DNA of 32,696 bases from Myxococcota bacterium (GCA_028289325.1 JANQQN010000052.1:1-32696), one strand, 5' to 3'; positions 1 through 8,745 are shown, numbered from the stretch's first letter. Notes: generated by a model not told the origin, from the sequence alone. Numbers and translations are program-made.

Positions 1-2987
1 AACGTAGAGAGCGCGGCGTAGGTCTCGACCCACCCCGCGCTGGCGTCGAGGGCCACGCCTTTCACGGGCGCTTCGAGGGCCCCGAGCTCCTTCACGATTG
101 TCTCGGAGCCCCGCCCGGCCAGGGCGACCCATGCCGCATCCCCATCGACCTCACGGACGCAGCTCAGACCCACCCAGCCTGGAACGCCCTCCAGGAGCCA
201 TCGGGCACCCGGTTCCTGACGAACGTCTGCCCGCCGGGCGATGGACGCGGCGGCGATGGTTCTCGCGAGGACCCTCCGCCGATTCCAGCGGCCGTAGTCG
301 GTTTCGCCGACGTCCCAACCCTGATCCTCAGGCAGCAGGAGGACGTTTCCCCGAAGGGCCGTGTCGCTATGTCGCGGCGCCTGGACGACAGCCGCCACCT
401 TAGGCACCTCGAGGCCTAGGCGGTTCGCGACGCAGCCGCTCATCGCCTCAAGGTCAGCGAGGACGTGTTGTGCGGTCACTTCGTGGCTGGGACCGTGAAT
501 AGCGACCGTGGCCGCCCTACGCGTCTCGCGGGGGGGGCGCGTCCGCCACACCACCGCGAAGTCCAGCGCTCCGTGGGTGCGGCCGGCGGCAGGTAGGCTC
601 CATCCGTCCGGAACCTCGACCCGCCAGCGCCACGAAGCGGCCGGGGCTACGCCGGTCGCCGAGACCGCGGCGTCCTTCGCGATCCGGGGCCGTGCCTCGG
701 GAAGCGCGAACACGCGGCGGTCGTTGGGATTGCGGAGCGCTCGATGGGGGTCGACACCCAGCCGAGGCAGCAGATCACTCGCCGTCAACCAGGCCTGATC
801 GCGCTGGAGCCACGGTACCTTTCCTTCGTGGGGGTCCGGCCACCCTTTGCGCGCGGCATGGATGACGAACTCGACGGCGCAGCCCGGGGCGTCGCTGGCG
901 CACGACCCGAGCACCAGTTCGAAAGCGTCGGCTGCAACGTCGACGTCGACCGGCCGGCCCTGGACCGATGCCCGGGCGATCTCAACGCCGCTCGGAAGCT
1001 CGCCTCGAAGTCGCTGTTCGGGGGACCGGACCCCGCGAAGCGTCCATCGCGCGGTGGCGGTCAGGGTCTCGGGGTCAAACGAGGCTTCGACGTCACCGCC
1101 CTCGACCTGGAACGCTGGCGGCGCATGCATCCAGCGCTTCTCCCACTCGGCACGGGTCGCGTCCTCCTCGTGCGCGCTCTGATAGTCGCCCTTTACGATC
1201 AATCGATCGTTGAAAAGGACACCCACTCCGATGAGCACCACAACCGCTAACCCCATGGTCACCGCGGCGCCACCCCACAGCCGTCCGGCGGCGACGCCGA
1301 GCCGATCGGTCCAGCGGTCGACGTAACCGCGGGACCAAAGCAGCCACGCGAAGGCGGTCATCGCGACGAACAACCCGACCTTGAACACTGCCTGGGCGAT
1401 GGCCATCGGGAGCCACGGGCCCCACCCGACCAACTCGCTCAGCGTCACGTGCGCCGGAATGCCGACCTCGGCCAGGGGATGGGACACGACGCTGATCTCG
1501 TGATTGACCACGAAAATGAAGGTGAGGATCATGCTCACCGCGTAGGCGAGTCCGGACGATCGGATCGCGGCGTGGCACAGCATCGTCGCCCCGCACAGCT
1601 CCAAAAGCGCAGGTGCGTAGACGAGCAAGAAAAAGGCGATCGGCGTGATGACCGAGAAGCTGTGAGCGGCGGCGAGGCCGGTCACCACGTAGCAGGCGAC
1701 GATCGGGACCAGCATCATGCTCAACGTCAGGCCCACCGCGGCGAGCGCGCGACCGCCCAGGCGAACCCCGAGCGGGGCGGGGGCCGCGCTCACGATCTCA
1801 TAGAAGCCGATCTCTTCATCCCGCCGCATGAGGACGCCGACGAAGCCGGCGATGACGAAGGCGATGGTGATGTAGAGAAACTCGGACAGCATTGGAACCA
1901 ACAGCTCCGGACGCGGCACGAGGGGGCCTTCCGCGTGAGCCACGACGTGCACGAAAGACCCGGCGACGCACATCAGGCACAGAAGTCCCATCGCAATCCA
2001 AAGGCCCCACGATCCCAAGGACCGCTCGAGATGCCAGCTTCCTTCCTGCAGCGTAGCCCGTACCCAAGACGGTGACCGCACCGCCCCGGGGTGGACGGTT
2101 GCGCTGCTTCGTGCCGCCTTAGGCTCATCATCGAGGACCCGCGGCTTCGAACGGTCAAGAACCAGGTCCTCTCGGCGTAGCCGGAACAGCACCGCAACCA
2201 AGGGCAGGGTCGGTAGGACCGCCCACAGCAGCCGGTTGAGCTGCAGCGCGGGGGTGATGGCGACCAGATTCGTCATCTTCTCTATCGGCGTCCAGTCGTT
2301 CGCCTGGGCTTCGGCCGCCCCGTAGCCGGTGGGGTCGAGGATGGTCGCCACCGTTGGATTGATGTCGCCACCGCGCATGATGACCATGGAGAACATCCAG
2401 ATGGCCATGAGGATCGCGGCGATCGCGAAGGTGACGGCGGCGTTGCGAGTCTGCAGCGCTACTGCCAGGTAGAGCGCGCCGACGCCGACCGCGGACGTTC
2501 CCGTGAACACGAGCCATCCCCACAGCATCGCCCCCCACGGTGGAGGGCCCGACGCGCCGGCCGGCAGCGCCCCGACGGCCTCGAGCGGATGGACGACCAA
2601 GAATCCGAGCGGCGACGACAGCCCGATGAACACGGCCACCGCCAAGACGCCCAGATAGCGACCAACCATGAGTTGCCACAGGGAGACCGGCGCCGCCAGC
2701 ACGACTTCGCGCAGTCGAGCGTCTCCGTCGCGGGTCACCGCGCGCGAGAACAGCCAAGCCCAGGCAAAGAAGAGCCAGAACGACTGACCGATGGTCATCA
2801 GCTGCACGACATGGGCGCTGTTTCGTGCAACGTCTGTTGCGCCCATCTGCTGCATGTACTCCGCGTTGAGGACGACGATCGCTACGTATCCGACGAGCCC
2901 CGCGAAGATCAGCGGGACGAAGGGCCCTCGCATCGTCGTGCGGAACTCGTGGAGGGCCTCTCCGGCGATGAAGCGAACGGGACTCAT
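1..2987 (-). CDS. ABC-2 permease fused to a degenerate M1-peptidase-like domain (partial, runs off left edge)
   Basis: The frame starts at ATG 2987 and stays open to base 3, giving about 995 residues without a stop; the C-terminus lies outside the window. Residues 1 to about 590 hold two sets of hydrophobic segments typical of ABC-2 permeases, separated by a loop near residues 290-330. From about residue 600 there is a soluble region that resembles the gluzincin domain found in 'ABC permease/M1 aminopeptidase' fusions. The WLLEG motif with Glu933 matches the third zinc ligand of M1 enzymes, but the HExxH position exactly 18 residues upstream reads TIAAA (910-914), so zinc-dependent catalysis is unlikely. 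The start overlaps the stop of the ATPase gene by ATGA, so the two form one transcription unit and probably one exporter. The substrate cannot be told from sequence. Family usual length (about 1200 residues) suggests some 200 residues are missing. Confidence 0.85.
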   Translation of the reverse strand, partial: MSPVRFIAGEALHEFRTTMRGPFVPLIFAGLVGYVAIVVLNAEYMQQMGATDVARNSAHVVQLMTIGQSFWLFFAWAWLFSRAVTRDGDARLREVVLAAPVSLWQLMVGRYLGVLAVAVFIGLSSPLGFLVVHPLEAVGALPAGASGPPPWGAMLWGWLVFTGTSAVGVGALYLAVALQTRNAAVTFAIAAILMAIWMFSMVIMRGGDINPTVATILDPTGYGAAEAQANDWTPIEKMTNLVAITPALQLNRLLWAVLPTLPLVAVLFRLRREDLVLDRSKPRVLDDEPKAARSSATVHPGAVRSPSWVRATLQEGSWHLERSLGSWGLWIAMGLLCLMCVAGSFVHVVAHAEGPLVPRPELLVPMLSEFLYITIAFVIAGFVGVLMRRDEEIGFYEIVSAAPAPLGVRLGGRALAAVGLTLSMMLVPIVACYVVTGLAAAHSFSVITPIAFFLLVYAPALLELCGATMLCHAAIRSSGLAYAVSMILTFIFVVNHEISVVSHPLAEVGIPAHVTLSELVGWGPWLPMAIAQAVFKVGLFVAMTAFAWLLWSRGYVDRWTDRLGVAAGRLWGGAAVTMGLAVVVLIGVGVLFNDRLIVKGDYQSAHEEDATRAEWEKRWMHAPPAFQVEGGDVEASFDPETLTATARWTLRGVRSPEQRLRGELPSGVEIARASVQGRPVDVDVAADAFELVLGSCASDAPGCAVEFVIHAARKGWPDPHEGKVPWLQRDQAWLTASDLLPRLGVDPHRALRNPNDRRVFALPEARPRIAKDAAVSATGVAPAASWRWRVEVPDGWSLPAAGRTHGALDFAVVWRTRPPRETRRAATVAIHGPSHEVTAQHVLADLEAMSGCVANRLGLEVPKVAAVVQAPRHSDTALRGNVLLLPEDQGWDVGETDYGRWNRRRVLARTIAAASIARRADVRQEPGARWLLEGVPGWVGLSCVREVDGDAAWVALAGRGSETIVKELGALEAPVKGVALDASAGWVETYAALST

Positions 2988-3865
2988 GCTGCGACCTTCG
3001 TGTGCCTAAGGGCGTGGTGATAGACGTCTTCGAGCCGGGGCGGATGGGCTTCGTATGCCGGCTCAGGGGGGCTGTCACCTTCGACCACCACGCGAACTCC
3101 GGCCGGCGCCGCGGCTAGGTGCAGGACATCGGACGGGGGCGGTTCTTTTCGAGGGATGAGCCGGGTCCATAAGCGCCCTTTGAGAGGCGCCCTCAGCTCG
3201 TCGGGCGTGCCTTCGGCTACGATTTTGCCGTCTGCGAGAATCGACAGACGTTCACACAGGTTGTCGACGTCTTCTACGATGTGTGTGGACAGCAGTACGA
3301 CCGAGTCGGCTGCGACGTCCGCGAGGACTCGATGAAAGCGGTTGCGCTCCGCCGGATCGAGCCCCGCCGTCGGCTCGTCGACGATCAGCAGTCGGGGCCG
3401 TCCGATGAGCGCCAACGCGATCCCGAACCGCCGCAGCATGCCCCCGGAGTAGGTGGTCACCTGGCGGTGGGCGACATCATCGAGGTTTACTTGCTCCAGC
3501 AGCAAGCCGACTTCCGCGCGGCGTTCTTTCGGGTCCGTACGGCCCTTCAGCCACGCGAAGCGCTCGAGCAGGCCCCGGCCGGTGACGCCCGGATACGTTC
3601 CGATCTGCTGGGGCAGGTATCCCAAACGGCGTCGAAGGCCGTCCGGATCCTTTCGCCCATCCAGGCCGTCGAGCGAGAAGGTCCCCTCGTCCGGCTCTTG
3701 AAGGGTGGCCAGCGTTCGCATCAACGTGCTCTTGCCAGCACCGTTCGGCCCGAGCAGCCCATACATGCCGGGGCGAACTTTCAGGGTGACGTTCTGGAGC
3801 GCCCGGACGCCATTAGTATAGGTCTTGCTGAGCCCTTCGACCGCAAGCCCATCTTCGTTTTCCAC
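2984..3865 (-). CDS. ABC transporter ATP-binding protein
   Basis: Complete ABC ATPase of 293 residues. Walker A GPNGAGKST is at about 39-47, the Q-loop LPQQ near 84, the signature YSGGM at 139-143 (SGGM instead of SGGQ), Walker B LLIVDEP ending in Asp163-Glu164, and the H-loop His195 in LLSTHIVED. I chose GTG 3865 as start because GGAGG lies 7 bases upstream and the residues before it (from 3904) do not look like family sequence. The C-terminal 90 residues form the extra domain common in ABC-2 exporter ATPases. It overlaps the permease/M1-like gene by ATGA and should energise that permease at the inner membrane. A divergent TetR gene upstream is the likely regulator. Confidence 0.93.
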   Translation of the reverse strand: MENEDGLAVEGLSKTYTNGVRALQNVTLKVRPGMYGLLGPNGAGKSTLMRTLATLQEPDEGTFSLDGLDGRKDPDGLRRRLGYLPQQIGTYPGVTGRGLLERFAWLKGRTDPKERRAEVGLLLEQVNLDDVAHRQVTTYSGGMLRRFGIALALIGRPRLLIVDEPTAGLDPAERNRFHRVLADVAADSVVLLSTHIVEDVDNLCERLSILADGKIVAEGTPDELRAPLKGRLWTRLIPRKEPPPSDVLHLAAAPAGVRVVVEGDSPPEPAYEAHPPRLEDVYHHALRHTKVAA

Positions 3866-4173
3866 GTTTGAACCTCCGTCCTCTCGAAGCTTCCAAGCTG
3901 TCAAACGACGGGGCCGCTCGGACCGCCTGGACCGCCGTTGTCTTGATTTATCCGACCATAAATGATTCTGAGCTTCATTATCAATATGAACAGAAAGTCC
4001 TCATTCGCTAGCGCCGCAGAGACACGGTCCGTCAAGGTCCAGCGCGGCTTCCCGGCGCGCGGCCCTGCGCGGCTCGTTCGCCGGCTGTCGGGCCTCGTCC
4101 GGCGGCCGGCGGGCGCCGCGAGCTTGACGTCGAGCACTATGCGCGGGGCCCATCTTGCTAAAGCAAGTCGAAA
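3866..4173. other. Divergent intergenic region, ABC operon / TetR
   Basis: This 308-base gap holds no convincing gene. Bases 3945-4000 are clearly more AT-rich than the surroundings and contain AATGA (3961-3965) and TCATT (3975-3979), an inverted pair flanking nine bases. On the minus strand TTGATA is followed 17 bases later by TTATGG, a weak sigma70-like candidate for the ABC operon. A vague resemblance to a Fur box can be seen here, but it is not good enough to name. The rest is GC-rich and featureless apart from the palindrome listed separately. Confidence 0.5.
4154..4167. promoter_or_regulatory. Palindrome CTTGCT-AA-AGCAAG, candidate TetR operator
   Basis: Six-base perfect arms separated by AA lie 7 bases before the TTG start of the TetR gene. 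TetR proteins usually bind short palindromes beside their own gene, so autoregulation is a reasonable inference. No second copy near the ABC start was seen. Confidence 0.4.
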
Positions 4174-4947
4174 TTGTTGACTGTGCGAGAGGTGAGGCCT
4201 GTCGACGACGACCGCACGCGACCGTTACGCCAACGCGCGAAGAGATCCGCGGAACGTCTGCTATCGCCCGAGGCCCAGGCCACTTTAGGCCGCATCCTGG
4301 ACTCAGCGCAGTCCTGCTTCGCCGAACGGGGCTACGCGGGGACCTCGCTGCGATGGGTCGCCGAGAACGCGGGCGTCACCCAGCCGCTTGTTTCGCACTA
4401 CTTCGGCTCCAAGGACCAGCTCTTTGAGGCCGTGTTGGCCCGCTCGATTGCGGACTACGAAGTCGTGCAGGCGGATCAGTTCGCGCGGGAGCTCGACGAC
4501 CCAGACTTCTTCGTCGTCGGTCTGACCATCCTCTTTCGATGGCTAAGGGGACAGCGTGAGGTGATGCGTCTGCTGCAGTGGGCGCGGCTCGAGAACCGCC
4601 TCCCGGGCCTACAGGCTGGTGCCGAAATCTGGGATCGCATCCGTACGCGTGCCCGTCGACTCATCGATACGGGCGTTCTGCGCGAGGACATCGACCTCGA
4701 CGGTGCGCTGATCTTCATCGACGCCGTCATGAAAGGGTTTTGGGATCGACGGGATGACTACGTTGCGCTGCTGCAGCCTGGAGATTCGGATGCTGGCGCG
4801 GAGCTCGAACGGATCTGCGAGCGAACCTTCTTGTTATCCCTCGTGCGAGCCTTTTTCACCCCGCCTCACCAGACGTCGGCGGAGGCGCGCCTGCTTCGTA
4901 CGCTGACCGAACCGTCACCAACGCCCTCCGACTCATCCCGAAAGTGA
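4174..4947 (+). CDS. TetR/AcrR family transcriptional regulator
   Basis: A 257-residue protein if read from TTG 4174. The N-terminal TetR helix-turn-helix spans roughly residues 35-85 (AQSCFAERGYAGTSLRWVAE, then VSHYFGSKDQLFEAV). The C-terminal ligand-binding and dimer part is variable, as is usual. The start is uncertain: TTG 4174, GTG 4183 and GTG 4192 are all in frame, and none has a strong ribosome-binding site; GTG 4192 is preceded by GAGAG at zero spacing. It is divergent from the ABC exporter operon, the typical layout for a local repressor of an efflux system. Ligand unknown. Confidence 0.85.
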   Translation: MLTVREVRPVDDDRTRPLRQRAKRSAERLLSPEAQATLGRILDSAQSCFAERGYAGTSLRWVAENAGVTQPLVSHYFGSKDQLFEAVLARSIADYEVVQADQFARELDDPDFFVVGLTILFRWLRGQREVMRLLQWARLENRLPGLQAGAEIWDRIRTRARRLIDTGVLREDIDLDGALIFIDAVMKGFWDRRDDYVALLQPGDSDAGAELERICERTFLLSLVRAFFTPPHQTSAEARLLRTLTEPSPTPSDSSRK

Positions 4948-4999
4948 ATCGTCGACGAACCGTTCTTCGGCGCACGCTGACACCTTGCGCTCGCGCCGA

Positions 5000-5021
5000 G
5001 ACCGGGGCTCTCACGCCGGTC
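5000..5021. terminator. Inverted repeat between convergent genes, possible terminator
   Basis: GACCGG (5000-5005) and CCGGTC (5016-5021) form a perfect six-base stem with a ten-base loop in the 104-base gap between the convergent TetR and PrmA-like genes. There is no T-tract on either strand, so intrinsic termination is only a guess. Confidence 0.25.
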
Positions 5022-5051
5022 CCGGTAATGCCCCGGGCACCGAAGCCACCC

Positions 5052-5879
5052 TCATCGAGCAAACTCCAGACACCACCAGCCGTCGTGGAGAACCCGGCCG
5101 ACCCCCGAAAGGCCGCGGTGGGCGGCCGCGGCTTCGACCGGACCGTGTTCGTAGAACCGGATCCCCGACACCAGCAAGCGTCCGCGGTCGTCGAGCGTGG
5201 CGTCGAGCGCGGGCATCAGAGCGACGATCGCGGCCGCCCGCACGTTGGCGAGGACGAGGTCGAAGCGCTCCCCGGCCGGGATCGTCTCTCGGACCACGAG
5301 GCGGTCGAGCCCGTTTCGGGCCGCGTTTCCTCGTGCGCAAACCCGGGCCGCGGGCGCGATGTCCGTCCCTACCGCTCGGTGCGCGCCCCGCACGAGCGCG
5401 GCGAGGGCGAGAATGCCGGTGCCCGTTCCCACGTCGAGGACCGTGTCGGGCGGTCCGCCTTCGGCCGCGAGCACGAGCATCATCGCGGTCGTCGGGTGGA
5501 GGCCGACCCCGAACGCGCCTCCTTGCTCGATGACCAGTCGCGACGCCCCGCAGCCGGCGGGGGGCGGCCCGGGGGCGAGGATCTCGACGCCCCCGAGGGT
5601 CACCGGGCGGCGGCGAAGGTCGCCGAGGTCGAATCGTCGGGCGATCGGCAGCCGGCGCGCCGAGTAGGCCGCGGGGTCGTCGGCGAACGCGTTCCTGGCC
5701 GTCTCCAGGGCGTCATCGGGCTCGGCGTCGAACAAGCCGTAGGCGGAGCAGGTGGTGCCGTCGACGTCGACATCGGTCGCCTCCGCACCGAGGTGGCTCA
5801 GTCGTTCGGTGGCCGCGACCGCGGTCAGGTCGGCGTCGCGCGCGCTCGCGTCGAACACCACCCGCAAGACGGTGGTCAC
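5052..5879 (-). CDS. prmA: PrmA-like ribosomal protein L11 methyltransferase
   Basis: A 275-residue SAM-dependent methyltransferase, GTG start at 5879. The C-terminal half matches PrmA: FGVGLHPTT (123-131) corresponds to the family FGTGTHPTT motif, DVGTGTGILALAAL (149-162) is SAM motif I, and LVLANVRAA near 208-216 corresponds to the NPPY-like VANI(L) motif. The N-terminal 100 residues resemble the substrate-recognition part only loosely. The known family role is methylation of ribosomal protein L11. The gene sits 10 bases downstream of the frameshifted outer-membrane protein, so both may be on one transcript. A PrmA-type methyltransferase with another protein substrate is possible. Confidence 0.8.
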   Translation of the reverse strand: MTTVLRVVFDASARDADLTAVAATERLSHLGAEATDVDVDGTTCSAYGLFDAEPDDALETARNAFADDPAAYSARRLPIARRFDLGDLRRRPVTLGGVEILAPGPPPAGCGASRLVIEQGGAFGVGLHPTTAMMLVLAAEGGPPDTVLDVGTGTGILALAALVRGAHRAVGTDIAPAARVCARGNAARNGLDRLVVRETIPAGERFDLVLANVRAAAIVALMPALDATLDDRGRLLVSGIRFYEHGPVEAAAAHRGLSGVGRVLHDGWWCLEFAR

Positions 5880-5889
5880 GGGATGGGGT

Positions 5890-6421
5890 TTAGAAGCGGA
5901 GCGTGGGCCCCGCGGCGAACGTCAGTTCGTGTTGTGCGCCGTCTTCGTCGACGAGCGCGTAGTCCAATTCGATGTCGATGCCCCATGAGTCACTCAGCCA
6001 AACGTACACGCCGACAACCGCCGCCGCCCCTACGCCCACGATGTTTTCCTCGCCGCGGACGAACGCGATCGTCGGCCCGATCGCGACATAGGGCGTGACG
6101 TCGCCGATGTGAAACGGTTTCTTCAGCAGGAGATCGACGGGGATGACCCATTTGTCTTCGCTGCCGATGCGGACCACGCTCGCGCTGAGCTCGATCTCCA
6201 GCCAACCCTCGATGACCGTACCCTCGGCGAACAACCCGACCCCGCCGCCGACCAGAGCCTCGCCCTCGACGGGGATCGCCGTCAGCTGGACCCCCTTTGA
6301 CGCCGACGAGCCAGGTCGAGTGTTCGGTGTGGGGACTGCGGTGCATCGACGTTTCGGCGTCGGGGGCCGCGATGGTGCTCGCCGCGATGGCGACGGTGAA
6401 CAAAGAGATGCCGATCACCAC
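5890..6421 (-). pseudogene. Small outer-membrane beta-barrel protein, frameshifted
   Basis: Two overlapping minus-strand frames together give one sensible protein of about 177 residues. The upstream frame starts at GTG 6421 with a signal-peptide-like stretch (VIGISLFTVAIAASTIA) and reads to WLVGVKG. The downstream frame continues as GVQLTAIPVEGEALVGGGVG, then alternating hydrophobic strands, ending in AGPTLRF with a terminal Phe typical of outer-membrane barrels. The join falls at a run of five C (6291-6295; G on the coding strand); dropping one base restores a single frame. Either a real inactivating indel or a homopolymer sequencing error would explain it. The segment 5890-6234 alone would otherwise have to start at TTG 6234 without a signal peptide. 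Function beyond an eight-strand-like barrel is unknown. Confidence 0.65.
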
Positions 6422-6575
6422 CGATAGATGCTCGCCGCGGGGCTCGCGTTACGTATTGGACCTTCGTTAGATGAGGGCGCCTTCGCCGGTCGGCCCCCCG
6501 TTCGCGATGGCTCATGTTTGCTTGCTGGTGGCCGTCCTTTCATCGTGGACCCCTTACGGCCGGTCCGGAGATGGC

Positions 6576-7736
6576 GTGAACCCGGTCCTGTGCAGCGTAT
6601 GCGGCCGATCGTTCGTACCGCGGTTTGCGTATCAAACCGCACGGAACCCCGAGGGGGCGACCGCGTACTTCTGCTCGGTGGCGTGTCGCACGGGCCCCGG
6701 CCCAACCCCCGACGACGAGGACCCGCCCGCCACCTGCGTCGGGTGCGGAGCGACGTTTCGGGTGCAGTATGCCCTCCAAACGATCGAACATGGGGATGAG
6801 CGGATCTCGGTCTGCGGCGAGACCTGCCGCCAGCAGGTCCTCACCGCGCGGTCGGCGGACGGCGCTGGAACCCGGGTGATCGCCGTCCTCAACCAGAAGG
6901 GCGGCACCGGCAAGACGACCACGTCGGTGTCGCTCGCGGCCGGGCTCGCGGCTCGCGGCCACCGGGTGTTGCTCGTCGATGCAGACCCTCAGGGCAGCGT
7001 TGCGGTTTCCCTCGGCGTGCGGGGCGCTCGGGGCCTGTACCACGTGCTGGTGGACGGCGCGGATCCGATGGCCGTCGCGGTGCCCGCTCGGGAAGGTCTG
7101 TGGGCCGTGACCGCGGATCGAAGCCTGTCCGCGGCGGAGATCACGTTGGCCAAGACCCAGGACCGATGGCGGATCATGGCCCGCAGCTTCGCGACCGTGG
7201 CCGGCACCTTCGAGTACGTCCTTGTCGACTGCGCGCCGTCGGTCTCCCTGATCGGGCACAACGCCCTCGCCTACGCCCGAGAGCTGATCGTACCCGTATC
7301 GTGTGACTACCTGGCGTTGGTGGGGGTGAAGCAGGTTCTCCGCACCGTCAACCACGTCAACGAGACCCTCCACCACCCCATCCGGGTCCTCGGTGTCTTG
7401 CCCACGTTCTTTGACCTCCGCAATCGCATCAGTCGGCAGTCGGTCGCGGCCCTTCGGGAGTACTTTCAGGAGCGGGTCATGCCGCCGATTCGGGTCAGCA
7501 CCGCGTTCAAGGAAGCGCCGAGCCTCGGTAAGACGATCTTCGAGCACGCGGCCAAGGGCCGAGGCGCCCATGATTACGACGTTGCCGTCGAGTGGTTGCT
7601 GGCGACGGCACACGGGACAACGGCGGACGTCGCCGCCACCGGGCCGACGGCCGAGGAGGACGGTCGGGACGTCCACGATCTGGGGCCGGGCATCCAGGAT
7701 AGATTCGCTTCGGTTTTGACGTCCGAGGCGGGATGA
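6576..7736 (+). CDS. ParA/Soj-type ATPase with two N-terminal zinc-ribbon-like units
   Basis: I place the start at GTG 6576, which has GGAG five bases upstream; the in-frame ATG at 6471 adds residues with no family look. The 386-residue product begins with two related cysteine units, C6xxC9...C33xxxC37 and C54xxC57...C80xxxC84, sharing the pattern CxxCGxxF....A.QT. The ParA ATPase domain follows: deviant Walker A KGGTGKTTT at 108-116, DADPQGS (Walker A') at 135-141, and the LVDCAPS Walker B-like motif. This is the Soj/ParA family that positions chromosomes, plasmids or protein clusters. There is no ParB gene next to it, which points to an orphan ParA that localises some other cargo; the cysteine units may bind zinc and a partner. 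The stop overlaps the glycosyltransferase start (ATGA). Confidence 0.88.
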   Translation: MNPVLCSVCGRSFVPRFAYQTARNPEGATAYFCSVACRTGPGPTPDDEDPPATCVGCGATFRVQYALQTIEHGDERISVCGETCRQQVLTARSADGAGTRVIAVLNQKGGTGKTTTSVSLAAGLAARGHRVLLVDADPQGSVAVSLGVRGARGLYHVLVDGADPMAVAVPAREGLWAVTADRSLSAAEITLAKTQDRWRIMARSFATVAGTFEYVLVDCAPSVSLIGHNALAYARELIVPVSCDYLALVGVKQVLRTVNHVNETLHHPIRVLGVLPTFFDLRNRISRQSVAALREYFQERVMPPIRVSTAFKEAPSLGKTIFEHAAKGRGAHDYDVAVEWLLATAHGTTADVAATGPTAEEDGRDVHDLGPGIQDRFASVLTSEAG

Positions 7737-8476
7737 CGCATGACGGCCCGAGCGTGGTCGAGGATCAGCATCTCAGGATCGCCGCCGTCATTCCTGCCCT
7801 CAACGAGGAGGGGGCGATCGGTCCCGTCGTCGCCGAGCTCGTGGCGCTGCCCGGACCTGGCGGCGGGCTGGTAGAGACGGTCGTCGTCGGCGACAACGGC
7901 AGCACCGATGCGACCGCGGCCCGTGCCCGGGCGGCGGGGGCGGCGGTGGTATCGGAGCCCCAGCGCGGGTACGGCGCCGCTTGTCTGAAGGCCATCGACC
8001 ATCTGCGCACCCGAGCCGAAGGACCGCCCGACGTCTTGGTGTTCGTCGACGGCGACGGCTCCAATGACGCGGCGGAGGTCCGGGCCTTGGTCGAACCGAT
8101 CGCCGCCGGTGAAGCGGATATGGTGATCGGCGCGCGGGGCAGACTGGCGGACCCCGGATCGCTGACCCCGACCCAGGCCTACGGCAACCGGCTGGCCGCG
8201 TTTCTCCTGCGCCGACTCTACGACACGGACACGACGGACCTGGGGCCTTTTCGGGCCATCGCGTGGCCAGCCTACGAGGCGCTGGGCATGGTCGATCGAA
8301 ACTACGGGTGGACGGTCGAGATGCAGATCAAAGCCGCGAAGCGCGGGCTGCGGGTGCGCGAGGTCGACGTCCACAACCGCGTCCGGCGCGCGGGCCAGAG
8401 CAAGGTCGCGGGCACCGTCCGCGGGGTGGTCGGCGCGAGCTACAAGATCATCTGGACGATCGCGCGCTATCGCTGA
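7733..8476 (+). CDS. Family 2 glycosyltransferase (DPM1-like)
   Basis: A 247-residue GT-A glycosyltransferase. IAAVIPALNEEGAIG near residue 16 is the nucleotide-sugar binding start, DNGSTDAT (about 55-62) is the GT2 motif, and VFVDGDGSND (about 103-112) supplies the metal-binding acidic cluster. There is no membrane helix at the C-terminus, so it resembles soluble dolichyl/undecaprenyl-phosphate sugar transferases. The ATG overlaps the ParA stop by four bases, so the two are translationally coupled; this is an odd pairing that may reflect polar placement of envelope glycan synthesis. Donor and acceptor cannot be told. Confidence 0.87.
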   Translation: MTHDGPSVVEDQHLRIAAVIPALNEEGAIGPVVAELVALPGPGGGLVETVVVGDNGSTDATAARARAAGAAVVSEPQRGYGAACLKAIDHLRTRAEGPPDVLVFVDGDGSNDAAEVRALVEPIAAGEADMVIGARGRLADPGSLTPTQAYGNRLAAFLLRRLYDTDTTDLGPFRAIAWPAYEALGMVDRNYGWTVEMQIKAAKRGLRVREVDVHNRVRRAGQSKVAGTVRGVVGASYKIIWTIARYR

Positions 8477-8479
8477 GCA

Positions 8480-8680
8480 TTAATCGCGAAAGCTCAAGCG
8501 CCCGCCGCGACGCCGACTCGGGGGTGGACGGCGGAGCTGGGGAACCCGGCGTCGGTCGCCAGTGAAGTCGAGGCTCGCCGACGCCAGCCGCGACGACGAC
8601 TTCAGCCGGGGAAGAAAGAGAACCGCGGTGGACAGTCCCACCGTCAAGAGCAGTACGATCAGCGTAATCCACGACGACAT
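8480..8680 (-). CDS. Possible small single-pass membrane protein
   Basis: A 66-residue frame opening with a clear hydrophobic helix (ITLIVLLLTVGLSTAVLFLP) followed by a basic, Arg-rich tail. It fills the gap between the glycosyltransferase stop and the cyclase gene, and it ends three bases from the convergent stop. The ribosome-binding site is poor. The tail's composition is what random high-GC sequence would also give, so the helix is the only real support. No family recognised. Confidence 0.35.
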   Translation of the reverse strand: MSSWITLIVLLLTVGLSTAVLFLPRLKSSSRLASASLDFTGDRRRVPQLRRPPPSRRRGGRLSFRD

Positions 8681-8745
8681 CGCCCGTCGGTTCTTCAGAA
8701 AACGTGCCGCACCTCACGGTTTGAAAATTCACCGCTGCTGTCGGG

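Noticed and set aside
2155..3078. 307-residue minus-strand frame in the permease region
   Set aside because: Out of frame; the frame from ATG 2987 gives hydrophobic permease segments and overlaps the ATPase stop by ATGA.
3958..3983. Possible Fur box in the ABC/TetR gap
   Set aside because: Only GATAATGA-like half matches with the wrong spacing; not enough to call.
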